Below, one piece after another: positions 56,027 to 64,000 of a stretch of DNA of 64,000 nt. Below the pieces are notes generated by a model. That model saw nothing but the letters and a program-made list of their open reading frames with translations. It made no database searches and was not told the DNA's origin. The stretch comes from Hymenopus coronatus (Eukaryota; Arthropoda; Insecta; Mantodea; Hymenopodidae). Positions within the stretch are counted from its first letter, which is position 1. The number at the start of each line of letters is the position of its first letter. The stretch spans positions 288,217,784-288,281,783 of the forward strand of contig CM060900.1 of NCBI GenBank assembly GCA_030762935.1, read 5' to 3'. Both the position numbers and the translations under genes were made by a program.

Positions 56027-56199
56027 AAGGATCTTTTTGTACAATTTAATGCTGTGTGCAGATAAATGCAATTTTAGTTTTACTTCAAGTATTATGTTCA
56101 TGAATTTTGTTATTCTAATCTCATCAAGATTTTCCCCATATAATTTAGAATTTTGTTAATATATTTAGATCTTTGAAATGTTTGCTACATCTTTCTTTT

Positions 56200-57620
56200 C
56201 TTGGAATACCAATCATGATTCATAAAACTCTCTTTTGAAGCTTGAAAATGTGATGGCTATTCACAGAGTTTCGCCATAACATTATCCCATACAATACATG
56301 AGAGTGAAAGTAGGCAAAATAACAACTTTTGAGTACATCCAGAGTTACCTGGATCTTCAGTTGATTCAGAATGTAGCAAGCCCTGCCTAGTGTTATAGCC
56401 AACTTTCCTATGTGATTGTCCCATGAGAGGTTTGAATTTATGCACAATCCTAGAAATTTTGTTTAAAGGTCCAAGTTTGATTCCTGATGTAGTGAAACAT
56501 TTGTACTTTTTGTGTTTAAAGTTAATTGATAATTGTTTTTTCTTCATTTACCAAAGGTTTGTTAATCCTGAACCAGAATAATATGGTGCTTAGTGCTGAT
56601 GTTATTTTTGCCTCGAGTTCAGCTTTCTCTTATCAACTTATAAATATGCTTGTGTTAATTTCACTTCAGTGATATCCTTTAAGTGCAGTGATAGATCATT
56701 AATATATATTAAAAATAGGAGAGGGCTAAGATTGACACCTGTGGACCTCCTGTTGTTACGTTTCTTTTGTCCAAATGTATTTTGGTAATTTTTTTTATTT
56801 CTTAAGTCCTTGACTTTGAGTTGAACCAGTTCTCTGTCTTCTAAATACCAGTCTTCTAAAACAATTAAATGGAGTGCCTCTTACCCCACAGTTTATCTAC
56901 AGTTTCTTAGGGTCCACCATATCAAAAGCCTTTGATAGATATAGAAACATTCCCATCCTGACTTAACTTTCATCTAGCATGTAGATGATATCCATGAAAT
57001 TTAGTACTGCTAGGTTGGTGCACTTGTTTGTCTGAAAGCCATATTGGCATTTGGTGATAATGTTTGATTTATTCAGGAATTTCACAAATTGTTTATTCAC
57101 TACTTTTTCTAATACTTTTGAAAACACTGAAATAATAGCTATGGGTCTGTTTACTTCATCCCTTTCTCCCTTCTTAAAAATAGGTTTAATTTTGACTACC
57201 TTAAGTTGCTTTGGAAATTCCCCACTTCCATGTCAAATGTTAACAATGTGGCAAAGAGGTTTAATGATGGACTTGCCACACTTTTTAATGATACAATTTG
57301 AGCTCCCATCTAAAGCACATGCTTTTTTTTACTTTTTAGCTTAGTTATTATGTCTAGCAGTTCATTCTCAGAGACAGGACTTGGGTACAGTGATTTTTCA
57401 CTAACCTTTTCACTGTTATTAATATGTGTTATTATACTGCTGTACATTTGTTGTTAAGGTTGCAAAGTATTCGTTGAATATGTTTGCTACTTGCTTGGAC
57501 TCTGATATTTTCCCCAGGAACTCTATAAAAACTAATGGGCAACTTTTAAATGATTCTCCACCCTCCTCTCCAGCAGAAAATAATACATCACACTCCTCAG
57601 GTGACTATTAAAGCATGAGA
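56200..57620 (-). mobile_element. LINE (Jockey/CR1-like) reverse transcriptase region, decayed
   Basis: Minus strand: a finger region with P..FKKG-like residues (57190) and a KAFDMVDPKKL block (about 56945-56900; family KAFDTVDH..L); a GVPQGSILGPLLF-like block with frameshifts (about 56760-56700, GGPQVSILALSYF as read); then NFKHKKYKCFTTSGIKLG (56520) and CINSNLSWDNHIGKLAITLG (56440-56390; family G...D..L.W..HI), RACYILNQLKIQVTLDVLKS, CYFAYFHSHVLYGIMLWRNS (56320-56270; family Y.....S.L.YGI..WG.S) and FKLQKRVL. The FADD region near 56640 is degraded. It resembles the LINE at 49391-51340 in order and wording, so both are probably the same clade. Confidence 0.85.
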
Positions 57621-58555
57621 GTGTTCAAGTAATGAAAGGAAGTCTGTTAAGGGAGTAGGAATCCATCCATTATATAGTAAATAGAGCAATGGGAGAGGTT
57701 TAGCACACAGAGGCCTAAAGGCTGCTGATACCCAAACTAGATAAATGAAGCCTGGTTGTGACCTTAACCCATGCAAAATAAAATGTTATAATAAGTAACC
57801 CAAGAAAATAGGCAGACTATTTTTAAACAGTTCTAGCAGATGGAGGATTGCAGCAGATAGTGATATAAGTGAAAAATGTTAACAGAAAAATATCTAAAAT
57901 GTGACTGAGTCAAGAAAACAATGTTTGAGAATATATTTCCTTAGACTTGAGAATAAAATTAAAGTTTGTCAGAAAATGTTTCTGCATACTTTTTCTATTA
58001 CAGATGAAGACTACCATGAAAGAACTGGGAGTAGATGGAACTTTGACACCCAATATAAGAGAAATGCAATCTAATAGAGGGAATACAATACAATCAAGAG
58101 CATATAAACAGCTTTCCTTGTATATAGTCACATTACACAAGGAAAGAAACAAGTAGAAAATACCTTTATGACCGAATTGAGCATTGTAAGGATGCACAGA
58201 ATGTGCAAGGAATGGATCAGGAGAAGTAAATAATATGTCCCTTCAAAACCTGCCACAATGATCATATGCTGATATATTCAATCAAGGATTTAATGGCATT
58301 CTTTCAGCCTAAAAAGTATAATTGTGAACAAAGCAAACTTTTATTGATCTTCTGGAGAAGAGAAAGCAAAGTTAGCAGAGAAATACACCTCTTACATTTC
58401 AAATAAAGCTACTTTAATGGAACCGAAACAAACCTTAAAATCACTTCAGTTCAGATAAGTCTTTAGCAGTGCATGTTTCGATTTGCAGTTAGTGTTTGCT
58501 ACTGCTTTGTCTGATGTGAGCCTGTTTTCCTACAGATGGAAATAATCCACCTTCA
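57621..58555. other. No firm gene; possible splice acceptor at 58003
   Basis: ACTTTTTCTATTACAG precedes ATGAAGACTACC at about 58004. The open frame after it is short in all phases and has no recognised motif, so no exon is called. Confidence 0.35.
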
Positions 58556-58559
58556 ATTT

Positions 58560-59300
58560 CACTGTCTGTGACATAGGAAACAAGAAAGATCAGTGCTACC
58601 TATGTTTAGATGAGGTCATTGCTGCTCATGGACCATATGAAATAACCTGCTGTCTTCATTTCTTACAGATGCAAGCTGGTAAAGGTGGCAAACCATTCAA
58701 ATGGTACTCAAATGGCTTTAGAGAGCAAAATGGGAACAGAATGCTGTTTTATATGTTTGTTGTTGTATGTATTAAGTTTGGAATTTCAAGCGCTTATCAC
58801 TTTCTAGAATGGAGGTGCTTCCAGAAATGCATGCTCTGATTGAAACAAGAACAAAACTGTATATGTGTATATTTCAAATCAATGAATCACCTTAATGAGA
58901 GTAAATAAGGTCACTGGTAGGATATACTGTTAAAGAAATCAGTCAGGATTTAATATTTTGACTTCAAGAAACTGGTGCAGAAGCAACAGTGAAGGCATTA
59001 TACTAATAAAAATAAGATGATGTAAAGTAGAGAAAATTGCTGTCTTAGAAGAATGACTATATGGAATATTTCAGTACACTTACCAGGAAGAAGCAAAGTG
59101 TATCTTTGTCCAGAAGCGATCTAGAGGAAAGCAGCAGTGTATCACAGATTCCTGTCGATGAGTAAACTGAAGTTGAAGAATCTTTCATCCTCATCCAGCA
59201 GCAAATACATCCCAACTGCTTATCACTTTTATCAGAGCCTGGTGTCAGCACAAACCAATACATCAGAATACAGTGATGTGTCAGATGCTGATGAATGAGG
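58560..59300 (+). pseudogene. C-terminal piece of an unclassified DDE-type transposon gene
   Basis: Plus strand: CDIGNKKDQCYLCLDEVIAA (58575-58640) resembles the KKD.C..C cysteine motif of the same DDE-like family suggested at 3562. Near 58690 comes GGKPFKWYSNGFREQNG, and near 59170-59290 SKYIPTAYHFYQSLVSAQTN, resembling the C-terminal IP..YH.FY..L ending. The central catalytic region is absent and frames change between blocks. Family identity rests on three weak motifs in the expected order. Confidence 0.45.
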
Positions 59301-60435
59301 GAGGATCTTTTGTGAAAAAGTCATATATTATTCTGTCAGTTTTGTTATCCTAAAGAAACTTACTGTAGCATAACTTACCATCAAGGTAGGTTGTAGTTTT
59401 TTCTAGAAAAAATATTGTTAAGTTCACAAAATTGATTTTTAAAGCTTTTAGAGCTTTGTAGGACCTTTAAATTTTTTAATTTTTAACTGTTTATTTGTGA
59501 AGTTTGAATTAAATTAAATTAAATTGTGTTTATATCATTTATTTAAACTATTTTTGCTTCTATAAAGTGATATTTGGAATTAACGTCATTACAATGAAAA
59601 TGAACTCATAAATATCCTCTAATTGTGAGGTGTAAAGCAAGACTTATTTCATGCAGATGAAGGTGTTAGATCCAGTTAAATCAATTACAACTTTATCACA
59701 GCCTGTGATGAATGTGGCCAGCATCCAGAAATGATACTTATGTTTAGGAATGAATAACAAATATCATGATGTAGGGAGATAAAGTGCAACCTGCTGTGAT
59801 TAATGGATACAGTGAAAGAAAAGATGAATCACATCAATTAAGGTAATGGAAATTTTGTTACTAGCGAGGTGCACAATCAATTTGTGTAAGACCTGTGTAC
59901 TTACGCATGATATGACTTACATAAGTAGAATGTGGCAATAGCAGTTCTACTAACTGAGAAGTGCCTAACATTACTTGTTCTCTTTAGAGAACAGCCCCCT
60001 ATTAAAGGGCAGTAAATCAATCAATCAGTTTATACCAATTATTCTTATAAAACAGAAATTCTTCAACATTGGAAACAATGTCGTGATAAGGCCATTATCA
60101 AAAGTGGTCTTAACCCGCTGCATAACAAGCAAGCAACTGTGGTATCCAACAAATTAAGTTATTTTTTTATACCTGCTAGGAGTAGTTTTATATGTTTCAC
60201 ACTATGTGACTTTGTCTAATGCTCTCTAATCAATACTGTTATTGTTGAATTTATAAAATAAATCTATGCATAGCATATATAATAAGTGAAATCTTTATTG
60301 AGATACTGTGGTACTGTGCTTGTTATTCTGCATGACAAACCTGTTTATTATCTTTAAATGCACATTATACTTAGCTTTGTTGGTACATTAATGAAAAAAT
60401 AGTAAATGGCATGTTATTTATGGATGCTCTTTAAC
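59301..60435. other. No recognised gene
   Basis: AT-rich. A short AAATT tandem run lies at about 59510-59524. Frames at 59975-60157 are unsupported. Confidence 0.5.
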
Positions 60436-60439
60436 TACT

Positions 60440-60700
60440 GTGGTTCTCAGCGTCCCATTCTAAATTGGGCGTGAAAGATCGCTTAATTTTGCTCAGAGGC
60501 CTCTCTATCAGGCTTGAGGTTCTTTTACATGCCGTAAATCTACAACACGGGGACCAATGGCTTTACTTCCCTACCGAAGGAAGCCATGCTAAGGATTTTT
60601 ACACCCGAAAAAATGCATCGTCCTCCGCCGGGTTTGAACCCGCGACCTTGGGTATATGAAGTTAGCATGGTAACCATTACACCACGGAGGGATGTAATTT
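60440..60700 (-). repeat. tRNA-derived SINE, family F
   Basis: On the minus strand, CTCCGTGGTGTAATGGTTAC is a strong A box and GGTCGCGGGTTCAAACCCGG a strong B box. The acceptor ends are still partly pairable (CCTCCG with CGGAGG), but the anticodon stem is not, so a functional tRNA is unlikely. The body runs to about 60450. The plus-strand frame ending SAGFEPATLGI is a classic translation of an antisense B box. Confidence 0.8.
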
Positions 60701-61479
60701 AAAATGTAAGAGCAGCATTGTATGATAGGCAGTGAGCCAGTCATTTTGTAGGTTTTTACTAGAGCATGCATATATCGTGAAACAAAAAAGCATAAAAAAT
60801 AAGGTACAGAAAAAGTATTATTTATGTAATAATAGAGATGTAGGAAAAGTTGTGAATATAGCAGAAGCAGAACTAGTAAAAAAAAAAAGACAACTTGGAA
60901 GAAACTGATACAGTAGAGAATGATGAACTGATTGACGACACTGAAATGTTGAAGAGATCCACATGTAGAAGCAATACTAATATGATGTGGCAAACAACAT
61001 ACAATAGAGCAGGTAGACTTAAGAAACAAGATTTTTTGTGTCAATATGCTGGTTTCACAATGAATTCCAGAAGTATATCTTGGATAATAAAGACTTTCAT
61101 GTTATTCTACTTCCACTTGATGTAGTTTGGGTTTGAACCAGATCCTTGGCAATTTGATTGTAGCCCTCATATCCACTTATGCATGGCAAAGGTGAATTGT
61201 CACAAAATTCATGCGAGGAGGTAATGGGCCCAACACCATGCTTACTCCAGTCAGAAAGGTGATTTTCATGGCTGGGATTGCTGCTTCTGCTGGGACAGCT
61301 TCTCAATTACTTCACAATGTCAAATGGGCACTGGTCGTATGCACAGTCTTCAAATCTGTACCCTCATAGTGCGATTGAACCTGGATATATTCCATGACCC
61401 CAAACCACAACTCCATGCTCCAGCTTGCTGTGCCACAGCACAGGAATTTCATATTATTCATTTCACTTAAAATTCAACT
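60701..61479. other. No firm gene; weak tRNA-like motif near 61130
   Basis: On the minus strand near 61145, GATCTGGTTCAAACCC resembles a B box, but an A box at the right distance is poor. Otherwise AT-rich with A-runs near 60880. Confidence 0.35.
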
Positions 61480-61775
61480 AGAAAGCTGAAACAGTTTATC
61501 ATTGAATTTGACTAGTACAGATAATAAATGTAACTGGATTCCAACAAGCAGAGAAATTTATTGCTTCCTGGGGCTACCTCTAAATATGGGTGCAGTAAAG
61601 CCAAAAGAAAACTACTTTATTTGCTATGGACCATGGACTCCATGTGCCAAAGGAAAATATTTCCTACTTCATTTTCAAGAAACAGGCTTTCTGAGCTTCT
61701 TTCTTACATTAGGTTTGACAACTTACCCTGAGAAACAAATGATGGCAAGAAGACAAAGGTTATGTATTTAGTGAA
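61480..61775 (+). mobile_element. piggyBac transposase fragment
   Basis: Plus-strand peptide: NKCNWIPTSREIYCFLGLPL then NMGAVKPKENYF, followed by a GPWTPC..KGKYFLLHFQET-like stretch. This matches the N-terminal part of piggyBac transposase (W.PT..E...F.GL...MG.VK.P....YW, then M.R.RF..L...LHF.D). No later catalytic motif follows. It is a different region from the copy at 29310-30940. Confidence 0.75.
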
Positions 61776-62094
61776 GTATTTATGTCATTGGAATTCCAAA
61801 TACATTAATCTCCAAGTTGTAACTTGTTAGTGGTTAAGCAATTAAGTCAGATGAGAAAAACTTGGGTACACTCAGGGGGGGGGGCAATGGTATAGGGCAC
61901 AATATTATCTAACATTATGTGCAGGATGTTTTGCAGGGGAAGTGCAATTTTAAAGAAAGTAACAAGGAAAGATTGTCAAGAGAATATGATTATGTAACCT
62001 GTTCTTAAATACTGATTTGGATTCCTGAATCTAGAAGGAAGTATAAGATAAAAATAATGCATCAGTGGAATTCAGGTTAGACTAATAGTCTTTG
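61776..62094. other. No recognised gene
   Basis: AT-rich, with a G-homopolymer run at about 61876-61884. The left half of the SINE target duplication lies at 62083-62094. Confidence 0.5.
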
Positions 62095-62345
62095 GGCCGC
62101 GCCATGGCCGAGTGGTTAGACCACTCGCCTCTCATCTAGATGGCCCTGGTTCAATCCCAAGCGACTGCATGTGAGATTTGTGGTGAACAAAACGGTGCTG
62201 GGGCAGGTTTTCTCCGGGTTCTCCAGTTTCCCCCACCATCACATTCCACCGGTGTTCCATCTTCATTCATGTATCATCAGTGTCACCGCCTGCAGTACCA
62301 TAAGTAGTTAAAGCGGGCGTTAAACACTACCAAAAAAAAAAAATA
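62095..62345 (+). repeat. tRNA-derived SINE, family B, full length with 12-bp TSD
   Basis: GGCCGCGCCATGGCCGAGTG then GTTAGACCACTCGCC forms the A-box head, and GGTTCAATCCCAAGCGACTG the B box. The body contains GGTTCTCCAGTTTCCCCCAC and ATTCCACCGGTGTTCCATCT, and the 3' end AAGCGGGCGTTAAACACTAC plus an A-run. TAATAGTCTTTG flanks it exactly at 62083-62094 and 62346-62357. It is the best-preserved copy of the family and probably the youngest insertion here. RNA polymerase III would transcribe it from the A/B boxes. Confidence 0.93.
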
Positions 62346-62357
62346 TAATAGTCTTTG

Positions 62358-63690
62358 ATAGAACTTGGAAAGTTAAAGATAAATTTATTGAGGGAGAGAA
62401 AATAATTGTTATGGTTTTTGTAAAAGAAGTAAGCTGTTGTTGCTCCTTGGGGTATGCAGTTTAGGCAGAACCTACCCAATAAAAGTGTGATTTTGACACA
62501 CAGATTATTAATATTTGTTCATATTGTGTATTAAATTTGCTTTCTGAAACATTATAGTGCACTAAATTTTTTCAGTTTACTTGGTCTACAGATATTTCAC
62601 AGAAACTCTCAGATTATGACTCAGGCCCTACCCTCACTTAATTTGAATATATTTGACTTACCTTGAAACCATAAGACACAGTCACATTGATGGATTGGTG
62701 GGTGGGCAGACATGCACGCATGCATATTCTCAATCTGCCTACATCTTTATGGCACAGTACATCTTTATCTGCATGGCCCCACAGTAAGCATTACAATATT
62801 GCATTATAATTCTGTATGTTGATACCTGTACACATTTGGAAAGCTATGGCCAACAAGAGGATTTGCATTTCCCCACAAAAGATTTAAAAAATAGCCAGTC
62901 TTATGAGAAAACTTTTCACCTACATGTTCTTGTGAAACACAGCAGGCAAGAACAGTTCAATAGTGCTACAGTTCTAAAAAAGTAGCTCCATTATGTATTC
63001 TGCTTTGTTTAAGTTCATTTTAGTGCAAGTGAATTATGTAAGTAGTTATTTAAAATATATTTTGTTGTGGGTATCATTAGAAATTTGCCTGACATTGTGA
63101 ACAAACTGTTACATATGCCATTTTCTTGGCTTAATGCTGTAGAAAGTCAAAAGATTTTAGGCAATGATAGACCTACCCCTCCTTTAAACTTAGCTTTAAA
63201 TCATGTTGGGGAAAAATAAAAAAAAAAAAAAAAAAAATTCATAGTATGATTCGCCTATGTGGTAACATGAAGTGAAACAAAATGGAAGCTGTATTGTTGG
63301 TTATGCTTGTTATTGTCAGTAAACATGGCCACATGGAATAGAGATGGTTATTTCAATATGAACAAATTTATCAAAAGCTATACACAAACATTAAATGTCA
63401 AAAAAATAAATCGGGAATACAGTAATCTTAAATAGTTAGAACAACTTTTAAATCTTATTTCAAATTGCTGTCAGAACAACCCATATTTGCAACATAATTA
63501 TACAATAGAAAGGTAGCAATAATAGAGAGATTATGGAATGGCTATATTACAGTATTGTGTAAACACTACCTGCCTTGTTGTGGATGTGACAAAAGCAAAG
63601 CAGGTTTAAAGCATGGAAATTGAAAATAAATTGTACCCTATCTCTTTTGTTATAACCATTATCTGCACTGGAAGGAATTAGGGAAAACCT
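62358..63690. other. No recognised gene
   Basis: AT-rich. A poly(A) run lies at about 63217-63237. No supported coding block. Confidence 0.5.
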
Positions 63691-63699
63691 TCACCACAC

Positions 63700-63990
63700 C
63701 ATCCATAGTTATTCAAAATTAATTGTATGCATTTTTGAGGAGATGGCAGACAAAACTGCTGCAAAAATTTTGGGAGCATCATTCTTCAGTGCTATGTGAT
63801 GTGACAATGGAATTATCTCTGGTTTCAATTATTGTGAGATACGTGGATTATTTTTCACTATTACAAGAAAGGTTTTTAGGATTTCATGAAGCAGTTTCCA
63901 GAGAAAAACCTCAGATTTGTATACTTGGCTTCTTAGATTCCTTAGAGATTTAATTCTGAAAGTAATTTTAAAGCACACAGCTGTGGATAT
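63700..63990 (+). mobile_element. hAT-type transposase fragment (DUF4371/ZMYM1-like), running to the window edge
   Basis: Plus-strand frame 63723-63953: LCDVTMELSLVSIIVRYVDY then LLQERFLGFHEAVS and ICILGFLDSLE. This resembles the first catalytic stretch of hAT-related proteins, where D.T.D.S..EQL...[V/I]R[Y/W]VD....EE[D/R]F[L/I]G[F/L] is usual. The acidic pair is partly altered (DVTMELS). The frame stops at 63953 and the rest may lie past 64000. Confidence 0.65.
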
Positions 63991-64000
63991 AATTGCTGGT

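Noticed and set aside
57051..57344. Plus-strand hydrophobic frame resembling a membrane protein
   Set aside because: It is antisense to LINE reverse transcriptase.
58003..58156. A second host exon after an acceptor-like TTCTATTACAG
   Set aside because: No donor at a fitting position, no recognised motif, and frames end quickly.
60465..60659. Plus-strand frame ending SAGFEPATLGI
   Set aside because: Antisense translation of a SINE B box, a well-known false gene.
60610..60690. A functional tRNA gene on the minus strand
   Set aside because: A and B boxes are good, but the anticodon stem does not pair and a SINE body follows.
1..64000. CRISPR arrays, operons or a bacterial mobile system
   Set aside because: No regularly spaced repeats with unique spacers and no prokaryotic gene organisation; all evidence is eukaryotic.

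Overview
This is AT-rich eukaryotic nuclear DNA, almost entirely repeats. It has no prokaryotic gene layout (no long open frames, operons or ribosome binding sites), one credible spliced host exon, and many decayed transposable elements. The mix (irritans-type mariner, piggyBac, Harbinger, hAT, Penelope with GIY-YIG, Copia, several Gypsy copies, Jockey/RTE/R2-like LINEs and at least five tRNA-headed SINE families) suits a large-genome arthropod, most likely a hemimetabolous insect or relative. That placement is inference; nothing in the window fixes the species.

Layout. 0-9 kb: a LINE endonuclease fragment (minus), two inverted-repeat elements near 3.8-4.7 and 5.7-6.4 kb, a host exon at 7020-7281 (plus), a purine-rich tract and a SINE. 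9.2-26.3 kb: two inverted arms of about 2.6 kb (9211-11780 and 23732-26333) carry the same rearranged Gypsy remnant, the same nested SINE, the same LTR and the same flank. Between the arms lie a DUF4817-type mariner relative, a second Gypsy (gag to RNase H) interrupted by a LINE with target-site duplication (TSD), a second copy of the 9-kb SINE, and a 1.27-kb irritans-type mariner with TIRs. 26.3-29.0 kb: the rest of the first Gypsy up to its 5' LTR. 29.3-30.9 kb: piggyBac with an internal 264-bp tandem duplication. 31-36 kb: a LINE with RNase H, broken by an inversion and a SINE, and further SINEs.

36.4-39.2 kb: a nearly complete Penelope element with 265-bp direct repeats and a snap-back palindrome, abutting a Copia element (39.2-42.2 kb). 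43-47 kb: a SINE, two Jockey-type LINEs and a Harbinger fragment. 47.5-48.4 kb: an 886-bp palindromic mariner-type element with 266-bp arms and TA target duplications. 48.6-57.6 kb: SINEs, two related LINEs (minus), a Gypsy fragment holding the RNase H and integrase that the first Gypsy lacks, and an R2-like 3' end. 58-64 kb: pieces of an unclassified DDE-type gene, piggyBac, hAT, and a full-length SINE with a perfect 12-bp TSD.

No complete autonomous element with uninterrupted frames is visible. The genes do not form a pathway; the window is a record of nested insertion, inversion and decay, probably in intergenic or intronic DNA around the exon at 7 kb. The most unusual structures are the large inverted duplication, the long-hairpin mariner and the snap-back Penelope end. 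All coordinates and alignments were made by eye.
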